Assembly (NCBI GenBank): GCA_913061495.1
Contig: CAJXVG010000002.1
Span: forward strand, 1 to 64,000
Reading direction: 5' to 3'
Length of the DNA stretch: 64,000 nt
Source of the DNA: an uncultured Winogradskyella sp.
GTDB taxonomy: Bacteria; Bacteroidota; Bacteroidia; Flavobacteriales; Flavobacteriaceae
The notes under the pieces were generated by a model, which was not told where the DNA came from, did not search any database, and saw only the letters and a list, made by a program, of their open reading frames with translations. The position numbers were made by a program, and so were the translations under genes. Below are positions 1 to 7,775 of the stretch, piece after piece. Positions within the stretch are counted from its first letter, which is position 1; every line of letters begins with the position of its first letter.

Positions 1-29
1 CGGCAGCGTCAGATGTGTATAAGAGACAG
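1..29 (+). other. Illumina Nextera adapter remnant (not genomic)
   Basis: Bases 1-29 match the 3' part of the Nextera read-1 transposase adapter. Bases 11-29 are the 19-base Tn5 mosaic end, AGATGTGTATAAGAGACAG. This is library sequence left on the contig end, so genomic DNA starts at base 30. It also shows that the left edge is an assembly end, not a biological border. Confidence 0.97.
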
Positions 30-144
30 AAATAAAATAAAACGCACCAACTACTATGCTTAACTTAATAAGTACAAAAAAGAATTGTTTAGTTTTGTAT
101 GGCACGTTAAAATGCATGCCACAAATTAAACCAAAAACTCACAG

Positions 145-783
145 ATGCAGCCACATTTAAAACAATACGTTTTATTATTTATCTTTTTTTGTGCATCACA
201 TAATCTAAGTGCACAATTTAGGGAAACAAGCAAATGGAAAGCACTTTTTGCAGTTGGTGTTAATTATCCCACTACCGATGGGTTTGTAAAAGGAACGTAT
301 GCAAAATCCGTTAATTTTCCAACAGTAAATATTGGATTACAACATATGTTTAAGCGTCAATATGGTGCAAAACTCGATTTTGGTTTCAACCGATTTAAAA
401 GCGATGATGGTTCGCCTGAGTTTAAAATTAACTACACACGTGTTAATGCCCAGTTTATTTATGATCCTTCTGAATATATTGGTTTTTTGCCCATGCGCAT
501 GCGAACAGTTTTATATACTGGTCCTGGATTGGCATTTGTAAAACCTTTGGGCAATTTAGCAGAGAACAAACAGAGTTATTTAAACTTTAATGCTGGTTTT
601 GAATTGCATTATGCCATTAACAAAAAGGTTTCCCTTTACACAGACATTGCTTATTTGTATGGTTTTACGTCTTTAGAAGATTACGATCCTGTATTAGAAG
701 GTTTGGGAGCTTTTAATGGCAGTGTTTTAAACGTTACCTTTGGAGTAGCGGTTTCGTTAAGTGGCTGCCAATATTGCGATTGA
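145..783 (+). CDS. Secreted outer-membrane beta-barrel protein, OmpA/porin-like
   Basis: The 212-residue product starts with a signal peptide: basic start, hydrophobic run LLFIFFCAS, and a likely cut after LSAQ. The mature part has alternating hydrophobic/polar strands with aromatic girdle residues, such as NIGLQHMF, KLDFGFNRF and VSLYTDIAYLYGF. This is typical of small eight-stranded OmpA-N or 'outer membrane beta-barrel' proteins of Bacteroidota. It probably sits in the outer membrane, and no ligand can be inferred. The ATG at 145 is the only start that gives a full signal peptide. A possible -7 box (TAGTTTTG, 90-97) lies upstream, but no good -33 TTTG is visible. The stop codon lies 4 bases before the ruvC ATG, so the two may be co-transcribed. 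Confidence 0.75.
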   Translation: MQPHLKQYVLLFIFFCASHNLSAQFRETSKWKALFAVGVNYPTTDGFVKGTYAKSVNFPTVNIGLQHMFKRQYGAKLDFGFNRFKSDDGSPEFKINYTRVNAQFIYDPSEYIGFLPMRMRTVLYTGPGLAFVKPLGNLAENKQSYLNFNAGFELHYAINKKVSLYTDIAYLYGFTSLEDYDPVLEGLGAFNGSVLNVTFGVAVSLSGCQYCD

Positions 784-787
784 TATT

Positions 788-1342
788 ATGAGTGAGGAAA
801 AAATTATTTTAGGCATAGATCCAGGAACCACTATAATGGGCTTTGGACTTATAAAAATAGCGAGCAAAAAAATGCAGTTTATGCAATTAAATGAGCTTCA
901 ACTTAAAAAATATGATGACCACTACCTAAAACTAAAACTAATTTTTGAACGTACCGTAGAATTAATAGACACCTATCACCCAGATGAAATAGCAATTGAA
1001 GCTCCATTCTTTGGAAAAAATGTACAAAGTATGTTAAAGCTAGGAAGAGCGCAAGGTGTTGCTATGGCAGCAGGTTTATCGCGCGAAGTTCCAATTACAG
1101 AATATGCACCAAAAAAAATAAAAATGGCAATTACCGGAAACGGAAATGCCAGTAAAGAACAAGTTGCAAAAATGCTTCAAGGCATGTTAGGTCTAAAAGA
1201 ACTGCCCAAAAACTTAGATTCTATGGACGGTTTGGCAGCAGCAGTTTGTCATTTTTATAATCAAGGTAGAGTTGAGGTTGGAAAAAGTTATTCTGGTTGG
1301 TCAGCTTTTTTGAAAAAGAATGAAAAGCGTGTTAAAAAATAG
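788..1342 (+). CDS. ruvC: Crossover junction endodeoxyribonuclease RuvC
   Basis: RuvC cleaves Holliday junctions made by RuvAB during recombinational repair. The product is 184 residues, the normal family length. The first catalytic Asp is in GIDPGTT (residue 11), the catalytic Glu is in EIAIEAPFF, and the C-terminal Asp/His cluster is DSMDGLAAAVCH. The central MLKLGRAQGVAM motif is also present. The ORF track begins at a GTG (761) inside the preceding gene. The ATG at 788 fits the family N-terminus, MSEEKIILGIDPG, and begins 4 bases after the upstream stop. Nothing unusual was seen. Confidence 0.96.
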   Translation: MSEEKIILGIDPGTTIMGFGLIKIASKKMQFMQLNELQLKKYDDHYLKLKLIFERTVELIDTYHPDEIAIEAPFFGKNVQSMLKLGRAQGVAMAAGLSREVPITEYAPKKIKMAITGNGNASKEQVAKMLQGMLGLKELPKNLDSMDGLAAAVCHFYNQGRVEVGKSYSGWSAFLKKNEKRVKK

Positions 1343-1380
1343 ACACTTTTTCTCTAATCGTTAGACTATAAAATAATTAA

Positions 1381-2508
1381 ATGAGCGGCATCTACATTCA
1401 CATACCATTCTGTAAACAGGCATGCCATTATTGCGATTTTCATTTTTCTACCTCCTTAAACAAAAAAGATGAACTTATCTCTGCTTTGGCAAAGGAAATT
1501 GAACTCAGAAAACCCGAATTTAAAAACCAAACCGTAGAAACTATTTACTTCGGTGGAGGTACACCAAGTTTACTTTCTAATGCCGAATTACAATTTTTGA
1601 TTGATTCAATTTATAGCAATTATAATGTCTCACAAAACCCTGAAATAACTTTAGAGGCAAACCCAGATGATTTATCAAAAGATAGAATCATTGATTTGTC
1701 AAAAAGCCCAATAAATCGATTATCTATAGGTGTTCAATCTTTTTTTGAAGCCGATTTAAAATTGATGAATCGTGCACACAATGCTAAAGAAGCAAAGTTA
1801 TGTTTGAGTGAGGCAACAAAGTATTTTGATAATATTTCGGTAGATTTAATTTATGGTGTCCAAGGCGCTTCAAACGAGCAATGGTTGAAAAATATAGAAA
1901 TAGCATTGAGTTTCAAAATACCGCATATTTCGAGTTATGCCTTAACGGTTGAGCCAAAAACAGCACTTGCGTCTTTTATAAAAAAAGGAATTATTGAAGA
2001 TGTAAATGACGAGCAAGCCCATGAGCAATTTCATATATTGAAAGAAAAACTAGAAGTGTCAGGATTTATACATTATGAGTTATCAAATTTTGGTAAAGAA
2101 GGCTACTTTAGCAGAAACAACTCGGCTTATTGGCAAGGCAAATCGTATTTGGGAATTGGGCCTTCAGCACATTCATTCAACGGAAAACAACGTGGATGGA
2201 ATGTGAGGAATAATTCAAAATACATTAAAGCTATTCAGAAAAATGAGTTGCCAATTGAGATGGAAACGTTAACCATTACAGATCAATATAACGAGTATGT
2301 AATGACTGGTCTTAGAACTATTTGGGGTGTGTCTTTTGATAAAGTAAAAAAAGATTTTGGCCAATCATATAAAGACTATTTGCTTAAAGAGTCAGAAATT
2401 TTTATAAATCAACATTTGTTGTATATTGAAGAAGGGCATCTACTAACCACTAAAAAAGGACAGTTTTTGAGTGATGGCATTGCTTCAGAATTATTCAAAC
2501 TAAATTAA
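1381..2508 (+). CDS. hemW: Radical SAM heme chaperone HemW
   Basis: This is a cytoplasmic radical SAM protein of the HemN/HemW group, which binds heme and helps deliver it to respiratory enzymes. It is 375 residues long. The radical SAM cluster motif is CKQACHYC (C11, C15, C18), the CxxxCxxC form. It is followed by the GGGTPSLL glycine motif and the SIGVQSF segment found throughout the HemN/W family. The short length and missing N-terminal extension favour HemW over the coproporphyrinogen dehydrogenase HemN. It lies 38 bases after ruvC on the same strand. Many databases still label such proteins 'coproporphyrinogen III oxidase'. Confidence 0.93.
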   Translation: MSGIYIHIPFCKQACHYCDFHFSTSLNKKDELISALAKEIELRKPEFKNQTVETIYFGGGTPSLLSNAELQFLIDSIYSNYNVSQNPEITLEANPDDLSKDRIIDLSKSPINRLSIGVQSFFEADLKLMNRAHNAKEAKLCLSEATKYFDNISVDLIYGVQGASNEQWLKNIEIALSFKIPHISSYALTVEPKTALASFIKKGIIEDVNDEQAHEQFHILKEKLEVSGFIHYELSNFGKEGYFSRNNSAYWQGKSYLGIGPSAHSFNGKQRGWNVRNNSKYIKAIQKNELPIEMETLTITDQYNEYVMTGLRTIWGVSFDKVKKDFGQSYKDYLLKESEIFINQHLLYIEEGHLLTTKKGQFLSDGIASELFKLN

Positions 2509-2533
2509 AAATTACAGAAATAAGTTAGTATAC

Positions 2534-3283
2534 ATGATAGCAACTATACAATATAATTCAAAAAAACTAAAAGTAGATTTATCAAAACCATTGGATATTT
2601 CAATTCCTTTAAAAGGTGATAAATCTAATGTAAATGCGTGGTATTTAGACCATCCTACTATTGCGCCAGAGATTTTGGATGATAAAACCATAAGTGTAGA
2701 AAAAGGTGCTTCGGTAAATTTTAATACCATTAATTTTAATCCACATGCGCATGGCACACACACTGAAACTGTTGGTCATATAACAGAAAAATCATATCCC
2801 GTAAATAAACATTTAAAACAGTTTTTCTTTTTGGCTGAGGTGATTACCGTTGCTCCAGAAAAGTATATAAAAGACAATATGATTTCTAAAAAGCAAATTC
2901 AATTTGCTTTAGGGAACAAAAAGCGAGATGCATTGGTAGTACGGACAATGCCAAATATAAAAGACAAAAAATCGAGACAGTATTCACATACCAATTGGAC
3001 GTATTTTAAAAAAGAGGCCATTGAGTTGTTGGTAAAAAAAGGGATAAATCATCTTTTGGTAGATTTACCGAGTATTGATAGGGAAGAAGATGGAGGCGAG
3101 TTAAATTCCCATAAAGCCTTTTGGAATTTTAATGGAAAAATAAGAACAGATGCAACAATTACAGAGTTAATTTATGTGCCTAATAAAGTTAAGGATGGAA
3201 CTTATTTGCTCAACCTTCAAATTGCACCATTCGAGAACGATGCAACTCCCAGTAAACCTGTTTTGTATAGAATAATAGATTAA
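2534..3283 (+). CDS. Cyclase-family metal-dependent hydrolase (kynurenine formamidase-like)
   Basis: A 249-residue protein of the 'cyclase' superfamily, which includes bacterial kynurenine formamidases. The metal-binding signature HAHGTHTETVGH matches the family pattern HxGTHxDxPxH, with Glu in place of the usual Asp. The later segment LLVDLPSIDREEDGGELNSHKAFW resembles the conserved second half of these enzymes. The substrate is unknown, since no tryptophan-catabolism genes lie nearby. It starts 26 bases after hemW, so it is probably in the same operon. Confidence 0.82.
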   Translation: MIATIQYNSKKLKVDLSKPLDISIPLKGDKSNVNAWYLDHPTIAPEILDDKTISVEKGASVNFNTINFNPHAHGTHTETVGHITEKSYPVNKHLKQFFFLAEVITVAPEKYIKDNMISKKQIQFALGNKKRDALVVRTMPNIKDKKSRQYSHTNWTYFKKEAIELLVKKGINHLLVDLPSIDREEDGGELNSHKAFWNFNGKIRTDATITELIYVPNKVKDGTYLLNLQIAPFENDATPSKPVLYRIID

Positions 3284-3309
3284 ATGTAATTTTCCTTAAA
3301 ACTTATACA

Positions 3310-3930
3310 TTGGAAACATTTTTTATAATAATCATAAGTATTTTAGTTACACTTGGGTTGGTCACTATTTTCAAACAATGGAAAACCAATAAGAAGACCA
3401 ATGCACAATCGGTTTTACTTTTAGACAAAATTAAACGTGTGTGTAAGTTTATAACTGTTGAGGGTGACTTCGCTGAAATTTACCATTACGAAGATGTAAA
3501 GGCAAAGTTTTTAAAATTGGTTTCTAGCCGAAAAAAAGCACTTGTAGTTATAAATGCAAAGGCTTATGTAGGATTTGATTTGGGTAAAGTTGAAATGCGA
3601 TCTAATCTAAAAACAAAGGTTGTAATGCTGTCACATTTTCCCCAGCCCGAAGTGCTATCGGTAGAAACTAACATTAATTATTATGATAAAAGAGACGGCA
3701 TGTTTAACAAGTTTGAAGCAGCCGATTTAACTGAGCTACAAACAAAAGCAAAACAACATATATTAGATAAAGTTCCGGAAAGCGGATTGTACAATGTGGC
3801 AAAACAAGAAGCTTTAGAGGCTATTCAACTCATTGAAAACTTAGTAGAAACCATTGGGTGGACTTTAGATTATTCTGCTTTAAAAATAGACAATGAGGAT
3901 AAAAAACTTGAAGAAAGGAGGCAATCTTAA
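3310..3930 (+). CDS. DUF4230 protein with an N-terminal membrane anchor
   Basis: A 206-residue protein. It has one N-terminal transmembrane helix (residues about 2-20, FFIIIISILVTLGLVTIF) and then a soluble domain of the DUF4230 family, recognised from FITVEGDFAEIYHYEDV and the C-terminal helical part. The function of DUF4230 is not known. The start appears to be TTG (3310), 27 bases after the cyclase stop; no in-frame ATG gives the membrane helix. It is followed after 5 bases by the YjbR gene, so the two are likely co-translated. Confidence 0.8.
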   Translation: METFFIIIISILVTLGLVTIFKQWKTNKKTNAQSVLLLDKIKRVCKFITVEGDFAEIYHYEDVKAKFLKLVSSRKKALVVINAKAYVGFDLGKVEMRSNLKTKVVMLSHFPQPEVLSVETNINYYDKRDGMFNKFEAADLTELQTKAKQHILDKVPESGLYNVAKQEALEAIQLIENLVETIGWTLDYSALKIDNEDKKLEERRQS

Positions 3931-3935
3931 GTGCT

Positions 3936-4298
3936 ATGAACATAGAAGAATATAGAAATTATTGCCTCAGCAAAAAAGAGGTTACTGAGCATTTTCCCTT
4001 TGACGAAGACACCCTTGTTTTTAAAGTTTTAGGAAAAATGTTTGCATTAGCCTCGCTTAAAAAGTGGGAAAGCGGTGAAGGTTTTATCAACTTAAAGTGC
4101 GATCCAGGATATGCTCAAGAACTCAGAGCAGATTACAATAGTATTAAACCTGGTTACCATATGCATAAAAAATTATGGAACAGCGTATATATTCACTCGG
4201 GTGAATTGCCAGCTAGTTTAATAACCAAGCTAATTGACCACTCTTATGATATGGTGGTAAAAGGATTACCCAAAAAGTTGAGAGAAACGCTCAATTAA
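3936..4298 (+). CDS. MmcQ/YjbR family protein
   Basis: The 120-residue product is a full-length member of the MmcQ/YjbR family (CyaY-like fold, often called DNA-binding). Characteristic segments are VTEHFPFDEDTLVFKVLGKMFAL, the INLKCDP strand, and PGYHMHKKLWNSVYI near the C-terminus. The role in the cell is unclear. It starts 5 bases after the DUF4230 stop. An AAGGAGG lies 15 bases upstream but is part of the previous coding sequence, so it may not serve as a ribosome site. Confidence 0.87.
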   Translation: MNIEEYRNYCLSKKEVTEHFPFDEDTLVFKVLGKMFALASLKKWESGEGFINLKCDPGYAQELRADYNSIKPGYHMHKKLWNSVYIHSGELPASLITKLIDHSYDMVVKGLPKKLRETLN

Positions 4299-4325
4299 TT
4301 CTACATTTACATCTTACAAAATATT

Positions 4326-4901
4326 ATGTCTTTAGAAAGAGAATTACAAAAGCGCAGCAATGCTAAATGCGAACTTTGTGGAAACGAAGAAAACCTATCC
4401 GTCTATACAGTTCCAGATATTAAAGAAAACAGTCTTCAAACTAATTTGTATGCATGTAAAATTTGCATTTTACAAATGGAAGATTCTGAAAAAATAGAAC
4501 CTAACCATTGGCGTTGTTTAAACGAAAGCATGTGGAGTGAGCATGATGCTGTAAAGATAATGGCTTGGAGGATGTTGCATACAATTGATGAAGATTGGAC
4601 ACAAGATTTATTGAATATGATGTATTTAGAAGAGGATGTCTTAGAGCTAGCAAAAGCATCGGGAGATGGTGAAGATGACGAAAACAAATTAATTCATAGA
4701 GATGTAAACGGTGTTATCTTAGAGCATGGAGATTCCGTAATTTTAATAAAGGATTTAAAAGTAAAAGGTTCTAGTATGGTAGCCAAGCAAGGCACTGCTG
4801 TTAGAAATATCCGATTAGATCATGAAAACGAAACCTATATTGAAGGCAAAGTTGATGGGCAACAGATTGTAATTATTACTGAGTATGTAAAGAAACTTTA
4901 A
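4326..4901 (+). CDS. PhnA/YjdM-like zinc-ribbon protein
   Basis: A 191-residue protein with two parts. The N-terminus is a zinc ribbon with CxxC pairs at residues 15/18 (CELC) and 44/47 (CKIC). The C-terminal 70 residues are the PhnA/YjdM domain: RDVNGVILEHGDSVILIKDLKVKGSS and then VRNIRL. The name refers to phosphonate metabolism, but no C-P lyase genes are present and the domain's true role is uncertain. It converges tail to tail with a small minus-strand membrane ORF; the stop codons overlap by 4 bases. Confidence 0.83.
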   Translation: MSLERELQKRSNAKCELCGNEENLSVYTVPDIKENSLQTNLYACKICILQMEDSEKIEPNHWRCLNESMWSEHDAVKIMAWRMLHTIDEDWTQDLLNMMYLEEDVLELAKASGDGEDDENKLIHRDVNGVILEHGDSVILIKDLKVKGSSMVAKQGTAVRNIRLDHENETYIEGKVDGQQIVIITEYVKKL

Positions 4902-5041
4902 TCTTCTTTATCGTTCTTTTTAAATAAACCCAAACCTAAGGGAAACATAAATACCAAAAACAGATACTTGCCAGTAACTAATCCATAAATGATAATGGCT
5001 GCTAAAACTATCCATAATATTAGTTTATAACTATAGTTCAT
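4898..5041 (-). CDS. Small membrane protein, 47 residues
   Basis: The ORF track gives a longer frame from 5128, but that start overlaps the divergent DUF1272 gene. The ATG at 5041 gives MNYSYKLILWIVLAAIIIYG, a compact protein with one or two hydrophobic helices and a charged tail (KKNDKED). Similar short unnamed membrane proteins are common in Flavobacteriia. No function can be assigned. The assignment rests on the membrane-like composition and its tight fit between two genes. Confidence 0.55.
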   Translation of the reverse strand: MNYSYKLILWIVLAAIIIYGLVTGKYLFLVFMFPLGLGLFKKNDKED

Positions 5042-5090
5042 GTTGCAAAAATAATTGTCTGATTTCAAAAGCGAAAAACTTCTCCTTAAT

Positions 5091-5357
5091 ATGTTAGAAA
5101 TTAGACCTACTTGCGAAAACTGTAACAAAAAATTACCTTACAATTCTTCTGAAGCTATGATTTGTACTTTTGAATGCACCTTTTGCCAAGACTGCGTTAC
5201 ATTACTGCAGCAGGTTTGTCCAAATTGTAGAGGTGGTTTTGAAAAGCGACCTATAAGACCAAAACAGCTTTTAAAGAAATATCCTGTTTCAAATGTGGTG
5301 GTTCACAAACCAGTAAATATTTTAAATTATAAAAATAGCCTAAAGACTAAATTTTAG
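5091..5357 (+). CDS. DUF1272 zinc-finger protein
   Basis: The 88-residue protein begins MLEIRPTCENCNKKL. It carries a treble Cys pattern (CENC, CTFC-QDC, CPNC) and the family tail GGFEKRPIRPK, a clear match to DUF1272. The ATG at 5091 fits the family start; the track's upstream start (5055) would add 12 residues that are not part of the domain. It probably binds zinc. Its function is unknown. Confidence 0.85.
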   Translation: MLEIRPTCENCNKKLPYNSSEAMICTFECTFCQDCVTLLQQVCPNCRGGFEKRPIRPKQLLKKYPVSNVVVHKPVNILNYKNSLKTKF

Positions 5358-5573
5358 TAAAGTATTTACTCACATATTAGTATTCTGAATTTGTGTTGTT
5401 TATCGAAAAAAAAGAACAGTTACTTCTAATTATCTAGTCAATATCACCATTTGTCGATTTTATAACTATACTGCTCTGATAATTAGCATCTTTATGTAGT
5501 CCCTAAGACTGATAGCACCAAATTTACTGATTAATAGCCCTTGAATATTGTCGAACATAAAAAACTATTTATT

Positions 5574-5861
5574 ATGGAATTACAAATTACAAACTACAAC
5601 AACAGCTTTAAAATAAAGGGCACGTTGAACAAATTGAATTTAAGAACCTTCAATTCACATTTCTCAAATATTTTTGAAAAATTAGATGATGTCTTAATCA
5701 ATATCGAAAACGTAGAGAGCATAGATAGAGCAGGTGTAATGGCACTCGCCAGATTGCATAACGAATCTATCAATAAAGCAAAACGATTATCTATAGTTGG
5801 CTTTGGCTGTAAGGAATTATACGACCATTTTAAGACCCAGAATGAAACTGTAGCTGCATAA
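5574..5861 (+). CDS. STAS-domain protein (anti-sigma-factor-antagonist-like)
   Basis: A 95-residue single-domain protein with the STAS fold pattern: an N-terminal strand, the DVLINIENVESIDRAGVMALARL segment around the usual phospho-acceptor position, and a terminal helix. In SpoIIAA-type proteins the acceptor is the Ser of DSxG; here the site reads SIDRAGV, so the serine precedes the Asp and classic phosphorylation is uncertain. No anti-sigma kinase is adjacent. The ATG at 5574 is preferred over the upstream TTG (5541). The 216 bases upstream hold no other gene. Confidence 0.72.
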   Translation: MELQITNYNNSFKIKGTLNKLNLRTFNSHFSNIFEKLDDVLINIENVESIDRAGVMALARLHNESINKAKRLSIVGFGCKELYDHFKTQNETVAA

Positions 5862-5969
5862 TTAGCTAAAGCTAAAAAAATTCACAAAAAATAAAGTGTT
5901 TCCAATACTTCTATGGTGATAGATAGTAGTATTTAGATTTACTTTATTTTTTTATGTCTGCACGTGAAC

Positions 5970-6440
5970 TTAACACGACATATCTGCAACTATTTTCCAC
6001 TCACCATTAATTTTTTTGAAGATAATAATAAAAACACCATCTGCATTTCCTACTTCTCGTTTTAGATGATATTCACCCATAACCCAATAATTGTCGCCTT
6101 CAATTTTTGAAATATCATTGATTACAAAATTTAGTGTTCCGCTTTCGGCTTTTGTAGGATAGCCTTTTTTATAATTATCTAGTGTATTTTGCCAACCTTT
6201 AGTTAAGCCATTACTGCCGTAAAATTTAAGAGAATCACTTTTCCAGTAGCCATCCATAAAACCTTCAAGATCATGGTTGTTCCATGCAATTTCTTGAGCT
6301 TCCATAACAAGTCTTATTTCTGCTTCAGCACTATTGAAATCTGTATTTCGTTGTTCTAACGATTCTGTATTTACATCGGCTTTAATACTAATACAACCAA
6401 AGCAAAGAAGTGCCAATAAAAAAGAAGAAAAATATTTCAT
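5970..6440 (-). CDS. Secreted SnoaL/DUF4440-like protein (NTF2 fold)
   Basis: A 156-residue protein with a signal sequence (MKYFSSFLLALLCFGC). The cysteine in LCFGC could act as a lipobox, so it may be an envelope lipoprotein. The mature part fits the DUF4440/SnoaL-like NTF2 fold: AQEIAWNNHDLEGFMDGYW, then a YWVMGEYHL strand, and a C-terminal INGEWKIVADMSC. Such proteins bind small molecules or have unknown roles. It has no obvious operon partner. Confidence 0.78.
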   Translation of the reverse strand: MKYFSSFLLALLCFGCISIKADVNTESLEQRNTDFNSAEAEIRLVMEAQEIAWNNHDLEGFMDGYWKSDSLKFYGSNGLTKGWQNTLDNYKKGYPTKAESGTLNFVINDISKIEGDNYWVMGEYHLKREVGNADGVFIIIFKKINGEWKIVADMSC

Positions 6441-6557
6441 ATAGAGAAAGTTTAATTTTTTGAACTTAAAGGTAACGAACCTGTTTTAATTATTTTGTGC
6501 GTTGGTTTTTTGGGTATCCAAATGTAAACAAGATTTATCTATTAGGAATACTGCTTC

Positions 6558-7658
6558 CTAAAGCACTCCCTTTTGCTTCTTTAAAAAAGCATCTGCTTGG
6601 TATTGCATTAATTCGCGCGCTTTTTTGCGTTTGTAGTTCATTACGTCTTCTTCATCTGCAATCTCATTGTACACTTTATTGTTAATATCGTTATCCGTTT
6701 TTAACAATAGTTTGCGCTCTGCAACTTGTTGTGCTGTCCAAGTTTTAATGATTGTTTCCTGATCTTGTAAACGAAAATCAAATTCACCTTTTGGAGATAA
6801 TAGTTTCGCAATTATTGGTGAAGTTTCAATTGCTAAAAACAGCAGAAATATAAAGAATGAGGGCAACCATGGTAATTTTCCTAATGCTGTAATTCTGGCC
6901 ATTAAGCCATCAAAATTGTCAATGATAGGTTGGGAATCAGTCACATTAGCTTCATAAGAGCTTTGAAGTGAATTGATCTGGCTTTCAATAGTTGCAATCT
7001 TAGCTTTGTTATCGGTTTTCAACTGTTGCAATTCGGCCAAGGCAGCATCATGCTTCTCTCGTTTCTCTTTATAAACAGGCCCTTTTCCCAATAGTTTGGT
7101 GCCAGCTGTACCTTCAGCCTCAGAAATGTAAGTGCTATAAAGTGCATTGACTTCGGTTTCCTTATTATTTATTTCAGATTGAAGTCCTGAAATTTGATTT
7201 TCAAGCTCTGTTATTTTGGGATTGAATTGTTGTGCAATTTGGTTTTGGTTTGTTAAGGTTAGATCATTTTTTTGTTCTAATAAAACCTGATTAATTTCCT
7301 TTTCAAAAATCTTGAGTTCCAAAGGTTTTGAAATAACAACGGCAATGATTATAGCTAGGAAAATCCGTGGAGTCGCTTGAATAATTTCATCTATAAAATT
7401 ATCTCTTTTTTTAATGGTGGAAACAATGTAACGGTCTAAATTAAAAATAAGCAAACCCCAAATTAAGCCAAAGAAAATAGATGAAATGAGATTGTCAAAA
7501 ACTGTATAAAGGGCATAACTAGCAGCAATTGTTGCCATTGCAGCAGTGAAGAAAACGGTAGCTCCAATACCTGCATACTTGTTTTGCTCACCAATGGAGC
7601 ATTCTTCTAAAATATCGGTATCAGCTCCCGAACAAAGGATAAAAAATTGTTTTAACAT
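6558..7658 (-). CDS. DUF4407 membrane protein with coiled coil
   Basis: The 366-residue protein matches DUF4407. Two or three transmembrane helices lie in the N-terminal 110 residues (around 30-50, 55-75 and 90-110). They are followed by a long Gln/Glu/Lys-rich coiled coil (about 125-245) and another hydrophobic helix near LPSFFIFLLFLAIETSPIIAK. A soluble basic tail ends the protein. This layout suggests an envelope-spanning or scaffold protein, but the function is unknown. It is transcribed alone, in the same direction as the blaR1 block behind it. Confidence 0.8.
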   Translation of the reverse strand: MLKQFFILCSGADTDILEECSIGEQNKYAGIGATVFFTAAMATIAASYALYTVFDNLISSIFFGLIWGLLIFNLDRYIVSTIKKRDNFIDEIIQATPRIFLAIIIAVVISKPLELKIFEKEINQVLLEQKNDLTLTNQNQIAQQFNPKITELENQISGLQSEINNKETEVNALYSTYISEAEGTAGTKLLGKGPVYKEKREKHDAALAELQQLKTDNKAKIATIESQINSLQSSYEANVTDSQPIIDNFDGLMARITALGKLPWLPSFFIFLLFLAIETSPIIAKLLSPKGEFDFRLQDQETIIKTWTAQQVAERKLLLKTDNDINNKVYNEIADEEDVMNYKRKKARELMQYQADAFLKKQKGVL

Positions 7659-7729
7659 GATTGATTGTTTTTTGATTGACAGTATATTAGAACGCTAAAA
7701 GTTATGTTTTGTTACATTTTTAAACGAAA

Positions 7730-7752
7730 AAAGCCTCGAGTAACGAGGCTTT
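7730..7752 (-). terminator. Rho-independent terminator after the blaR1-like gene
   Basis: Perfect 9-bp stem AAAGCCTCG/CGAGGCTTT with a 5-base loop. It lies 23 bases beyond the minus-strand stop of the M56 gene. On the minus strand the stem is followed by a T run. Confidence 0.85.
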
Positions 7753-7775
7753 AAGTAGAATTTGATTTTTAAACT

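Noticed and set aside
11-29. Mosaic end as a natural transposon end
   Set aside because: It is joined to Nextera primer sequence and to a contig edge; no transposase or inverted partner is present.
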